Positions 10,819 to 15,924 of a stretch of DNA of 36,316 nucleotides are shown piece after piece. Position 1 is the first letter of the stretch. Each line of letters opens with the position of its first letter. The notes beneath the pieces are model-generated. The model worked only from the letters and a program-made list of their open reading frames with translations. It had not been told where the DNA came from and did no database searches. A program made the position numbers and the translations under genes. This stretch comes from Flavobacteriales bacterium (GTDB lineage: Bacteria > Bacteroidota > Bacteroidia > Flavobacteriales_D > Crocinitomicaceae), in contig CANMTO010000026.1 of assembly GCA_947500755.1 (NCBI GenBank), positions 1-36,316 of the forward strand, written 5' to 3'.

Positions 10819-11607
10819 GAAGTTACATTTGCCAACTTTACTGCAGTAGATTCGGCCGGTTGTGGCCCATTCTTGGCTCAATTTACGAATCTATCCTTGG
10901 GCGAAAACTTGTCTTATTTCTGGTCTTTTGGAAATGGTCAAACCAGTACGGAAGAAAACCCATCGGTAACGTTTGATGTGGGTGGACCGTATGATGTTAC
11001 CCTTACCGTAACGAATGCATTTGGTTGTATCTCTACCATGGTAGAATCCGGTTACATTGTTTCCTATGCAAGTCCAAACGCTGCATTTACCATAGCAGGT
11101 ATTGGGGTTGATTATTATTCAGGATTAGCCGAGTTTATCAATAATTCGGTGAATGCTCAATTCTATACCTGGGATTTTGGACATTTATCGAATGGATCAA
11201 CGGAGGTTAATCCAACGTACTATTATCCACAGTGGACCGAAGGAGATTATATCGTTACCCTGGTGGCGACAGATACAAACGGCTGTAATGATCAAGCTCA
11301 ATTATTAATTAGCTCATCTGAAACGGTAAGGCTTAATGTGCCAAATACAGTTACTATTGATGATAATGGATTAAATGAACTCTTCTTCCCTGTGTTCTCT
11401 AATTTTGAAGAAATATTGAACTTCAAACTTGAAATTTTCAATCGTTGGGGCGAACTGATCTTTGACACCAAAGATATTCAAGGAGGTTGGAACGGAACAT
11501 ATAACGGTGTCGCTGTGCAATCTGGCACCTATACTTGGAAAGTCACTTACAAAGACTTAGAGGGCTTCGATTATCAAGCAGTGGGGCACATCAACGTATT
11601 GCGTTAA
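1..11607 (+). CDS. Giant SprB-repeat surface adhesin with T9SS type B sorting domain (5' partial)
   Basis: The frame is open from base 1, so the gene begins upstream; the GTG at 19 is internal. At least 3868 residues are visible. By eye there are about 41 complete SprB-type repeats of roughly 80-95 residues plus one partial at the left edge. Each has a Cys in a CFG-like motif, a GGTxPY motif, an AGxY motif, a TDANGC motif and a closing QP or EP. Two PKD-like domains follow (about 10819-11319, with YFWSFGNG and YTWDFG). The last 95 residues form a CHU_C/TIGR04131-type domain with FNRWGE and GGWNGTYNG. By family knowledge the product is exported by T9SS and attached to the cell surface. SprB of Flavobacterium johnsoniae is a mobile gliding adhesin. 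A role in adhesion or gliding is inferred; other SprB-repeat proteins have unknown roles. Confidence 0.93.
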   Translation, partial: SYSGTGVFTVSAGPYSFTVTDANGCTSTVSGTVVQPSLLSVSATPQQITCFGLNNGSIAPVVTGGTPVYAFAWSGTDFSGNPISFGDSTLQNQFGLSPGSYTVQVTDLNGCVLSSTTWTITNPLTSPSIQNVIVQNVNCFGNNTGFISFLATGGTPDYDVELDGILQGNIPTSGGTLTISSLTAGTYILEIIDNNGCVDTEPITISQPNSAVVAVVDSVNNVSCNGFSDGDIFAAIAGGTAPYSYMWSVVNGVGGPIPAGEMASEDPQGLPDGNYQLLVTDALGCTTTVITQVTEPTPINIVWTDSGPLCDGNSLGFINLQLSGGTANVNSPLYNTAWTWAPLQNPGINCSATNIPNNTFSPSSLTCGIYTVTVTDANGCTAQYTDSIIITPTPFQANFTSTNIQCFGQTNGSITVTPTTGTAPFDVVITPGVGPVINPPGAEIFAVNNSYSANTLAPGTYLVTITDNNGCQDDATITITAPQSPIVASILSPVDVSCFGDNDGSFIVGINGGTAPYTINVDPVGAAPPFSTNLNQVSNLSANSYSVTVLDVNQCASAAVTAIINQPAVLQATITGSTINCFGECNGGIAAGVSGGTLPYTYQWTSGVNTWNTPNISGLCAGSYQFNLIDINGCVLNDSYTITEPPSSLVVNILDTVDVSCYGANDGEIIIAINGGTANYTVTLGGASQTIDPNLDNTATFSNLSPGVYVLTVTDALGCVETINFDVDTPPALTLNVVPTNILCAGQNTGELLITANGGEPSLSYVITGPTPSNGIIIGGVPLQIGGAINPPSLAPGVYTVVVTDVNGCTSTVSSTISVPSPLQITESITNVLCQGLSTGQITATVSGGAGGYIYSWVASNGGVLSSGASSTSQINIPDGTYQLTVTDANNCSLQEIYVVTEPQLPLNAVVSSFTNVTCGNLSNGQITIAITGGTPNYNINGIGATVVVNPGIGNTHQFSSLSGGNYVLTVTDANGCAVNVNQTITQPTPLTLGISSTNVLCFGASTGSLAFTTSGGTAPINYNIVGPPNSSGTIPTSSLTTTQVGTPVAGILPAGNYTVNIIDANGCTNAISTTITQPNPIVVTPTITNILCFGQGAGAISTTTTGGVAPYSYSWSSGQLTPNISNVPAGSYTLTVSDVNGCTNIQSVTITEPALALSIGLTPPVNISCNGANDGSVQVTASGGTAGYQVTYQRNTPPGPLVSPVGVEIPLSGGSYPVNNLSAGNYTLTVVDANGCSLQDTFTIIEPPAFGATVSANTILCNPGNTGVLTINTPPGSYPVTYVINGPGGPYSGNINTSPFPLNGLPGGTYNISLTYNNGLCSQELSATIAQPLNPIAVANSVTDVLCAGVNSGSICLTVTGGTGPYAYAWSIPGNTSCQNNLAPGTYSVTVTDANNCSVPNTYTISGPVSPLVADSSFTNVLCLGQNNGTITITTNGGSPIYTLTSATLTPASTTINLTGGSYQYTNVAAGTHVVLITDNNGCTDSETITITQPQNPLTANNINVSDVQCYGDMNGSIAFNVTGGTAPYTVSWSAIGLPAICAVPASTVSNSGVINETGLCQGTYTVTITDLNNCIDSFAQSIVAPSTPLTASATQTNILCHGQCTGIATTVPSGGTAPYQHAWSNGQTTPSISSLCIGDYYDTITDANGCEIIVQFSITAPAQPMVVTITDIDVDCFDYATGSITVSATGGTPGYNVSWTPGPPFPVAGLELANSGDLYIIPGLLAGTYSITVADLNNCPFTQNVIISQPAALTYNVASTNVTCNGASNGSINVTVNGGVLPYTYLWNSTAGAPCSIPINQANASGLCPGIYDVLVTDANGCQINTGATITEPDLLVISVTNDTVYCLPGAGTVQAAITGGTPNYTVTWQNVSGTNIGTGLSLGTLAPGVYNAVVVDANGCQNSAPFNIIGPAAPLTAVISHTNETCTNNNDGIITIIPNGGTAPFVITGSPWNGSPNVAVSGGNAVSNNMVAGPYTYTITDAYGCQTSVSTTITQPTNLQVALQVTNVTCHNSNNGIIQITPSGSVPNYTVTWISGPNTGPCALPVTSIISGATSVNNLCPGVYVFTVTDANGCDTTLSATITEPQPLALITTANDDPCNDANCQGSAGVSVTGGTAPYTYLWTGGASTSSVGQLCVGVYSVTVTDANGCTQLASVTINQPAQALSALVTTTNETCNGLGNGTLTVSPSGGTAPYTIVGVTTPWGGPANINFAGGTSTWTGVSAGIYQVEITDANGCQISVSGTVTEPTPLAVAITSVDVTCYGANNGSVQLGITGATPSYTINWINGPNNGACVLPLNQNILAGPSPNYTSSALCPGVYDVVIADANGCDDTLSFTINQPPAIILTVDSVAVLCHGDSSGQASVVAIGGTPGYTYNWTNLNGNFVIPFPTNDTIGSPTHPNGIPTGTYEVTVTDANGCTSTETVNINQPSTPLLALIDHTDELCFPVPNQASTGTITIGANGGTGPYTIAGAPNNLVWTGPSTIVAQSMLPPNPISGQTMTGVASNLAGAPYSFTVTDYHGCTSTVSVTVGSPVALSVITTPTNILCNGNNNGAINVAPSGGVSPYNINWIAGPTGPGCVLPVTLTTSTNISTPSTLCPGTYIMNIVDANGCVLSSSETILEPANPVNITSSVNDVLCYSDSSGEISTQVSGGTGPYTYAWSTISTWNSLPYAIPFPTNANVGNPTPPFGLPAGTYMVTVTDANGNTGGCTDFAVITITQPATPVAGALTPYPVDCNSNATGSIDITASGGVGPYTVTGVGHNFTGTILLPGGIITETGLIAGNYFYDITDANGCTITLTTIVSQPAPLIVTLNNVVDVSCVPGSFDGAIDLTVVGGNSYYSYNWTTAALAPFPIPLTTPVGGPSVSNLYPGVYTVTVTDLLGCQSTLQVTVNQYPGFTVTATVGDVQCHGNNSGSINLTLNGGTPNFTFQWTGPNGYSSLFQNINNLYVGQYNVIVTDGAGCIVPLVATVSEPSSALTSTYVSSNVACYGDNSGSISITATGGTPFAGPNPYTYDWYLNGLSFSTAQSLTNLFPGIYVCHITDANGCLLTEQVVITQPATALTYSVNTTDVTCFGGSNGAIDISVSGGTGAPYSLLWNTGETTEDLANLSAGTYTLTITDAGPCVVTTAPITIIQPTPIVITPSILNVGCHGDASGMITTQVSGGTVNISAGYTYLWSTVNGSIPAGQSTLPNIGSTTPPFGLIPGDYSLLVTDANGCTSSLVATVIQPVAPLYIASTYTNVDCFGDSSGTISVYAEGGTLPYNVSWSGTVAGDPFGFEILSNQGTYTIPSLPAGTYNFQVVDQNGCSLAGGAVIIQNNLIDTVNTVIDSVFCANSSDGFISVSINGGIPNALGAPYTIVWAGVDASGNAIPMLFTTIAGNTTTTSNLVAGTYTLTVTDAINCTRTFTYVMTEIVVSLSNLVDNDILCKGQCTGEIEFIPTGGDATYTVSVFPIGQPAANTITITEQDLQGSATGIFSLGGLCPGQYYVLITDANNCSSNTPAITITEPSTVFSPSVNVISNSGCNDNAGILNVQVMGGTPGYNVAWHNITNPNIISPVGTEINQSPGNYLITGLSSGLIEVLVTDNVGCEIIDTVEIDDTEVTFANFTAVDSAGCGPFLAQFTNLSLGENLSYFWSFGNGQTSTEENPSVTFDVGGPYDVTLTVTNAFGCISTMVESGYIVSYASPNAAFTIAGIGVDYYSGLAEFINNSVNAQFYTWDFGHLSNGSTEVNPTYYYPQWTEGDYIVTLVATDTNGCNDQAQLLISSSETVRLNVPNTVTIDDNGLNELFFPVFSNFEEILNFKLEIFNRWGELIFDTKDIQGGWNGTYNGVAVQSGTYTWKVTYKDLEGFDYQAVGHINVLR
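1936..8934 (+). repeat. Three-repeat super-units (about 250 codons) within the SprB array
   Basis: Every third SprB unit resembles the others in that register. These units begin near 1936, 2710, 3463, 4228, 4990, 5743, 6493, 7300, 8176 and 8935, giving spacings of 774, 753, 765, 762, 753, 750, 807, 876 and 759 bp. Register-A units have a linker of 15-16 residues from the closing Pro to the first Cys, where most others have 14. Most lack the Trp after the GGTxPY motif and have forms such as PYTIVG. Units just after them often carry a CxLP plus LCPG pattern. The third-position units mostly have an SxxW- or YxW-type core. This suggests growth by duplication of triplets rather than single repeats. 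Confidence 0.7.
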
Positions 11608-11611
11608 GTCG

Positions 11612-11619
11612 TATCTTTG
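11612..11619 (+). promoter_or_regulatory. Bacteroidota-type -7 promoter element before the bacilliredoxin gene
   Basis: TATCTTTG matches the Bacteroidota -7 consensus TAnnTTTG exactly. It lies 17 bp before the ATG at 11637, in the 29-bp gap behind the giant gene's stop. No good TTG-type -33 element was found at the usual spacing of about 19 bp. A short leader would result. It suggests the redox pair has its own promoter. Confidence 0.5.
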
Positions 11620-11636
11620 TCAAAAAAACATCAACC

Positions 11637-12053
11637 ATGTATCCAATAGAAATAGTACAACCCATGAAGAATGACCTAACAAGTGTTGGGTTTAATGAAT
11701 TAACTACTGCGGAAGCGGTTGATCAAGCCGTTTCGAACTCAACAGGAACGATGTTAATGGTCGTAAATTCTGTGTGTGGATGTGCAGCAGGCAACATGCG
11801 TCCAGGAGTAAAAAAGTCCTTGGAACACACCTTGATTCCGAACGAATTATATACCGTATTTGCTGGATTTGATACGGAGGCGACAAACCAAGCGCGAAAA
11901 TATTTTTTACCCTATCCTCCGTCTTCGCCATCCATCGCCGTGTTTCATAAAGGCGCGTTAGTACATTTTTTAGAGCGTCATCACATTGAAGGAGCAACCG
12001 CCGGAATGATTTCAGAAAATCTAAAGGCAGCGTATGATGAGTATTGCAAGTGA
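11637..12053 (+). CDS. BrxA/BrxB-family bacilliredoxin (YphP/YqiW-like)
   Basis: A 138-residue cytosolic thioredoxin-fold protein. The CGC motif (C47-G48-C49, in a VVNSVCGCAAG context) is the hallmark of the bacilliredoxin family, formerly DUF1094, and the conserved RPG follows. In Bacillus these proteins remove bacillithiol from S-thiolated proteins; family members also have weak disulfide isomerase activity. The ATG at 11637 was chosen because it starts the family's conserved N-terminus (MYPIEIVQPM). An in-frame extension back to 11535 would overlap the giant gene and has no family support. The stop overlaps the start of the next gene. Use of bacillithiol by this organism is inferred, not seen. 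Confidence 0.9.
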   Translation: MYPIEIVQPMKNDLTSVGFNELTTAEAVDQAVSNSTGTMLMVVNSVCGCAAGNMRPGVKKSLEHTLIPNELYTVFAGFDTEATNQARKYFLPYPPSSPSIAVFHKGALVHFLERHHIEGATAGMISENLKAAYDEYCK

Positions 12054-12400
12054 AGCGCGTTTATCAATTAAGCACCTGTTCAACCTGTAAGCGAATCCTT
12101 GCTTCGGTTACTTGGCCAGCAGACATTGCTGTTGTTGACATTAAGCTGCACTCGATTCCCGCGGAGGTATTGGATGATTTAAAAACACAATATGGGTCGT
12201 ATGAAGCCGTGTTTTCAAAAAAAGCAAGGCGTTACATGGAGGTAAAAGCAAGCATTACCTGCGATGATGATTACAAGGCCTTAATCCTATCTGATTATAC
12301 GTTTTTAAGGCGTCCGGTGATAATTTATGAAGGGTTTTATTCGGTAGGCAATGACCGAAGCGTTGTGGAACAGGTACAAGAACGATTTAAGGCTTCTTAA
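12050..12400 (+). CDS. ArsC/Spx-family thioredoxin-like protein
   Basis: About 116 residues with an N-terminal CSTC motif (C10-S-T-C13 from the GTG start) in a VYQLSTCSTCKRIL context. A KKARRYME region and an LRRPVIIYEG segment near the C-terminus are typical of the ArsC/YffB/Spx-like fold. Family members are glutathione- or thioredoxin-dependent reductases, arsenate reductases or, for Spx, RNA polymerase-binding regulators. Which applies here cannot be read from sequence. The GTG at 12050 overlaps the preceding TGA (GTGA); a TTG at 12044 in the same frame is an alternative start. Translational coupling to the bacilliredoxin suggests a shared thiol-redox role. Its 3' end overlaps the convergent flippase gene by 14 bp, and no terminator is visible between them. 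Confidence 0.82.
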   Translation: MKRVYQLSTCSTCKRILASVTWPADIAVVDIKLHSIPAEVLDDLKTQYGSYEAVFSKKARRYMEVKASITCDDDYKALILSDYTFLRRPVIIYEGFYSVGNDRSVVEQVQERFKAS

Positions 12401-13868
12401 AGCGAAATAATGCACGTTCGTTTCGGTAAACCAGGTAGATAAAACCGAGAATCATTAAATTTCCAAGTAGTAAAAGAAGCCCATTGAATCCTTTTAAGGG
12501 CACACTCATCCACATTCTAAGCAAGCTAAAAATACAGTATATCCCGATTGAACCACCTATATACACGTAGAATTTGCGCACATCATATGGAATCGGATAA
12601 TGTTTTTTACCCAAATAAAACGAAATAATCATTTGTGCCATGTAAGCCAATAACGTAGCCCAAGCACTTGCCATATATCCATACATTGGAATAAAAAGCA
12701 CATTAACCAAAATCGTAATTCCAGCACCGATTAGTGCGATATAGGCCCCAAACTTAGTTTGATTAGAAAGTTTATACCAGACACTTTGATTATAATAAAT
12801 CCCTAAACAAACATTGGCGAGCAGTAAAATTGGAACAACGTTCAGTCCAACATAATACGCCTCTTTACGAATGAAGAATTTAAAGATTCCGAGGTTTATT
12901 GAAACAAACAAAAAGGCAAGACATACGAGGGCAATAAAGACATTCATTGTTCGGACGAAGACTACATTTCTATCTTGATTTTTTAGCTGAGCAAAGAAAA
13001 AAGGTTCAGCGGCATAGCGATAAGCTTGAAGAAAAATAGTTACAAGCATGGCTAATTTATAGCACGCACTATAGATACCCACTTGAGCGGTTGCCTGTTC
13101 AAGGGAATTTGGAATGTCAGGGTTATACAGAATCTGTTTTAATAATACGCGGTCAAGCGTTTCGTTGATGATACCGGCAAAGCCCGCAATAACCAGGGGC
13201 CAAGAATACACCGACATTTGTTTAATCAGCACCCAATCAAGTATTAATTTTACGCGTGAAACAATGTCATAAACAAGGACAAGCTTTAAGCCCGAAGCCA
13301 ATAAATTTGCAATTAAAATGAACATGATTCCTTCTTCGGGTCGACTTGGATTAAAGTATGCTAACAGAAAGATTAGATTCAATACAATATTCAGTAAAAC
13401 AGATGAAAGCTGAATAGTCACAAAGCGTTTGGCTCGGTTTTCTGCACGTAACTTTGCCAAGGGCAACGATGCAATCGCATCGATACAAACAATACCACCA
13501 ATAAGAATGATATATTCGGTGTGCTCACGGTAAAGCATCCATTTTGCAATCCAAGGATTGGTTATATATAGTACCAGAAAAAAAGCAGCATTAACGAAAA
13601 CAACGGGAATAAAACTGCTGTTGAACACCCGATCCGGATCCTCATGTTGTTGTATAAATCGAAAATACGCCGTCTCCATGCCTAAAGGCAATAAGACGAT
13701 TAAAAATGCCACATACGCGTATAAATCAGAAAGCACCCCATAGTCTGCGGGGTTTGCGAAAATAGCCGTGTATAGAGGAACCAATAAATAATTTAAAAAC
13801 CGCCCAACAATACTAGGCAGGCCATACATCGCGGTTTGACCTAATAACTTTGTTAGGGGAGCGCTCAT
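12387..13868 (-). CDS. Polysaccharide/lipid-linked oligosaccharide flippase (Wzx/MATE-like)
   Basis: A 493-residue, very hydrophobic polytopic membrane protein with about 12-14 predicted helices. The N-terminal segment (residues about 8-40, with YGLPSIVGRFLNYLLVPLYT) is typical of the polysaccharide biosynthesis / oligosaccharide flippase family in the MOP superfamily. Such proteins move lipid-linked glycans across the inner membrane for O-antigen, capsule or exopolysaccharide. No glycosyltransferases lie beside it, so the substrate is unknown. Its ATG overlaps the stop of the upstream crotonase by one base (TAATG), giving coupled translation with an enzyme of unrelated function. Confidence 0.87.
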   Translation of the reverse strand: MSAPLTKLLGQTAMYGLPSIVGRFLNYLLVPLYTAIFANPADYGVLSDLYAYVAFLIVLLPLGMETAYFRFIQQHEDPDRVFNSSFIPVVFVNAAFFLVLYITNPWIAKWMLYREHTEYIILIGGIVCIDAIASLPLAKLRAENRAKRFVTIQLSSVLLNIVLNLIFLLAYFNPSRPEEGIMFILIANLLASGLKLVLVYDIVSRVKLILDWVLIKQMSVYSWPLVIAGFAGIINETLDRVLLKQILYNPDIPNSLEQATAQVGIYSACYKLAMLVTIFLQAYRYAAEPFFFAQLKNQDRNVVFVRTMNVFIALVCLAFLFVSINLGIFKFFIRKEAYYVGLNVVPILLLANVCLGIYYNQSVWYKLSNQTKFGAYIALIGAGITILVNVLFIPMYGYMASAWATLLAYMAQMIISFYLGKKHYPIPYDVRKFYVYIGGSIGIYCIFSLLRMWMSVPLKGFNGLLLLLGNLMILGFIYLVYRNERALFRFKKP

Positions 13869-14641
13869 TAATCCCTAAAGTTTGCTTTTTGCTTTGTTAA
13901 AAACGCGTCTGTTCCAATTTGGAAATCTTTGGTGCCGAAACAACTCGCGAAAAGTTCAATTTCTGTATTCAATCCATGTTGTGTTTGGAATCCAGCGTTT
14001 ACGGCGTTAATCGCTGTAGCAATAGCATTGGGAGAGTTTTTTAGTATTTTATGCGCTAAAGCGCTTGCTTCATCTTTTAACACGGCCTGTTCAAACACAT
14101 TATTTACGAGCCCCCATTGGGACGCTTGGTCTGCAGAAATCATTTCTCCGGTAAAAATAAGCTGATTTGCTCTTCCTCTTCCGATGAGCAGGGGAAGGCG
14201 TTGTGTGCCGCCATACCCGGGAATTACGCCTAACGAAACTTCCGGTAAGCCCATACGCGCATTGGATGATGCAATCCGAATATGACACGCCATGGCTAAC
14301 TCTAATCCACCTCCCAATGCGAATCCATTAATTACGGCAATGGTAGGTTTATTCATTTGCTCTAATAAATTAAACAATACTTCTTGCCCAGTAGCGGCCA
14401 GCTCACCTCCTTGAGCAACGGTATAGCCTGCAAATTCCTTAATATCGGCACCAGCGACGAATGCCTTCTCTCCAGAACCGGTTATACAAACTACGCCAAT
14501 TTCCCCATCCAAGGAGATCGCACCAAGTACATGATTTAATTCTGAGATGGTTTGTTTATTGAGTGCATTTAAAAAAGCAGGCCTGTTTATGGTAATCCAA
14601 CCAATTTTTCCAACTTTTTCAAAGAGAATATTTTCGTACAT
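13868..14641 (-). CDS. Enoyl-CoA hydratase/isomerase family protein (crotonase)
   Basis: A 257-residue crotonase of normal family length. Both catalytic acids of the hydratases are present: E114 in GFALGGGLELAMAC and E134 in MGLPEVSLGVIPGYGG, equivalent to Glu144 and Glu164 of rat crotonase. The oxyanion-hole region AFVAGADIKEF (about 60-70) is intact. It probably hydrates short-chain 2-enoyl-CoA in fatty-acid or amino-acid degradation; the exact substrate cannot be assigned. It is the first gene of a two-gene unit with the flippase, and diverges from the SSB cassette across a 192-bp gap. Confidence 0.92.
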   Translation of the reverse strand: MYENILFEKVGKIGWITINRPAFLNALNKQTISELNHVLGAISLDGEIGVVCITGSGEKAFVAGADIKEFAGYTVAQGGELAATGQEVLFNLLEQMNKPTIAVINGFALGGGLELAMACHIRIASSNARMGLPEVSLGVIPGYGGTQRLPLLIGRGRANQLIFTGEMISADQASQWGLVNNVFEQAVLKDEASALAHKILKNSPNAIATAINAVNAGFQTQHGLNTEIELFASCFGTKDFQIGTDAFLTKQKANFRD

Positions 14642-14833
14642 GCCATTTAATTTATGCGTGTAAAAATAAAGGAATTTGACAAACCAACGCCTTTTTTACC
14701 TTGAATTATCCGACAACAAACGACTGACATTCGAAAGTAAACGAATAAATACCGAACACCCGCCGTTAATGCCTCAACCTTTGCAAAGGAAACGGGTGAA
14801 CACCCATATTTAACGTAATTAAAATACATACAC
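14642..14833. promoter_or_regulatory. Divergent intergenic region between crotonase and SSB cassette, with paired GAACACCC repeats
   Basis: 192 bp holding the promoters of two divergent units. GAACACCC occurs twice in direct orientation, at 14754-14761 and 14798-14805, exactly 44 bp apart (about four helical turns). The second copy is part of an inverted repeat GGGTG-AA-CACCC (14794-14805). An imperfect -7-like AACCTTTG lies at 14776-14783. No convincing complete promoter could be fixed. Regulator binding is inference. Confidence 0.35.
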
Positions 14834-15187
14834 ATGAACAATTTAAAGAATAAAGTGAATTTGATAGGAAGACTTGGCGTAAAGCCTGAAATCATGACGT
14901 TTGAAACCGGACGCAAACTTGCTCGGTTTTCATTAGCGACCAACGATCGATATAAGGATAAGAATGGTGAGTGGCAAGATGAGGTACAGTGGCACAATGT
15001 AACCGTTTGGGGCAAGGTGGCAGATCGTGTGGAAAAACTGCTTGAGAAAGGCCAAGAAATCCTTTTGGAGGGTAAAATAGCCTATCAATCCTATGAAAAT
15101 AACCAAGGAGAGAAGCGTTATTCCACCGTGATTGAAGGGAATGACTTTATGTTACTAAACAAACCTTCTGGGGAAATAAAAGCATAA
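14834..15187 (+). CDS. Single-stranded DNA-binding protein paralogue 1, OB fold, no acidic tail
   Basis: 117 residues forming a standard SSB OB fold. Landmarks are VNLIGRLGVKPE at the start, LARFSLATND (about 29-38), VQWHNVTVWGK (about 51-61) and LLEGKIAYQSYENNQGEKRY. It binds single-stranded DNA by family knowledge. It is short: replicative SSBs usually carry a flexible linker and an acidic tip such as DDDLPF that recruits partner proteins. This one ends ...LLNKPSGEIKA without such a tip. It is the most canonical of the three SSB genes here and the first of the cassette. The start ATG gives the conserved N-terminus. Probably an accessory SSB, with the housekeeping ssb elsewhere. Confidence 0.93.
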   Translation: MNNLKNKVNLIGRLGVKPEIMTFETGRKLARFSLATNDRYKDKNGEWQDEVQWHNVTVWGKVADRVEKLLEKGQEILLEGKIAYQSYENNQGEKRYSTVIEGNDFMLLNKPSGEIKA

Positions 15188-15190
15188 GGA

Positions 15191-15502
15191 ATGAATTTTG
15201 TTTCATTGATTGGAACCATTGAGAATCATCCAACCGAAGTTGAAACAACCAAGGGTCAGAAACATGCAAGATTTAGGTTGATTACCAGTAACACGATCGT
15301 TACTGCTCAAGGTACCCCAAAAACACGTCGCGAAACGCACGATGTATTTGCATGGGGGAAATGGCATCAGGTGATACGCACCTATGGGCAACCTAACTTG
15401 CATGTGGCCATTGAAGGACGACTAGTAAATCGGTATACCCGATGGAAAGGGAGGATAATTAAAATCACAGAAATAGAAATAAACGATTTAGTTATTATTT
15501 AA
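15191..15502 (+). CDS. Single-stranded DNA-binding protein paralogue 2, divergent and tail-less
   Basis: 103 residues beginning three bases after the stop of paralogue 1, with AAGGA directly before the ATG. The OB-fold pattern is kept (NFVSLIGTIENHP, HARFRLITSN, HDVFAWGKWHQ, VAIEGRLVNR) but surface residues differ strongly from paralogue 1. The usual WHN/VVWG segment has become HDVFAWG, a feature nearly shared with paralogue 3 (HRVFAWG). No acidic C-terminal tail; it ends in EINDLVII. It presumably binds single-stranded DNA or pairs with a neighbour to form mixed oligomers; the latter is inference. Confidence 0.85.
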   Translation: MNFVSLIGTIENHPTEVETTKGQKHARFRLITSNTIVTAQGTPKTRRETHDVFAWGKWHQVIRTYGQPNLHVAIEGRLVNRYTRWKGRIIKITEIEINDLVII

Positions 15503-15566
15503 ACCAACGAGGGAACGGATGCGGCGCGCATGAATTCGGCAACCAATCCCCTTTATATATATAACC

Positions 15567-15884
15567 ATGAACAATTATGTAACCTTAATTGGAAGTATTT
15601 CAAAACCACCTTCGGTTAAACGCTTTGACGATGGAAGTAAGATAGCTCGGTTTTTAGTCACAACGCCAAAAATGTACCGTAAAAATGATGGGAAGTATGC
15701 CGCCAGGTTAGATTGGCATCGCGTATTTGCCTGGGGCAACATGGCGTCGTTTGTTCAGGATCACGCGGAAGTAGGAAAAAAGGTTGCCATTCATGGTCGC
15801 CTTGTGAATAGAACCTTTCTGGACCAACAGGGACGACAACGAAGTTCAACAGAAGTAGAGTTGCGTCAGATTATAGGACTTTAA
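15567..15884 (+). CDS. Single-stranded DNA-binding protein paralogue 3, divergent and tail-less
   Basis: 105 residues with an SSB-type OB fold: NNYVTLIGSISKPP, IARFLVTTPK, LDWHRVFAWGN and VAIHGRLVNR. It is closer to paralogue 2 than to paralogue 1, sharing VFAWG and GRLVNR. It lacks the acidic tail and ends in ELRQIIGL. A 64-bp gap separates it from paralogue 2, and a strong terminator begins 14 bp after its stop, so the three SSB genes form one closed unit. Function beyond single-stranded DNA binding is unknown. Confidence 0.87.
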   Translation: MNNYVTLIGSISKPPSVKRFDDGSKIARFLVTTPKMYRKNDGKYAARLDWHRVFAWGNMASFVQDHAEVGKKVAIHGRLVNRTFLDQQGRQRSSTEVELRQIIGL

Positions 15885-15898
15885 GTTATTTTATTTGG

Positions 15899-15922
15899 AA
15901 GCCCGGGAAACCGGGCTTTTTT
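15899..15922 (+). terminator. Rho-independent terminator of the SSB cassette
   Basis: Perfect 8-bp stem AAGCCCGG / CCGGGCTT with a GAAA tetraloop, followed by a T run to 15922. It lies between the convergent third SSB gene and the barrel gene at 15925. The reverse strand has no T tract, so it mainly serves the + strand. Confidence 0.92.
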
Positions 15923-15924
15923 GA

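Noticed and set aside
11535..11636. In-frame N-terminal extension of the bacilliredoxin gene
   Set aside because: It would overlap the coding end of the giant gene. The family's conserved start fits the ATG at 11637, which also follows a promoter-like element.
14647..15015. 122-codon minus-strand frame antisense to the first SSB gene
   Set aside because: It covers the divergent promoter region and the start of a clear SSB gene, and its composition is not protein-like for any family I know.
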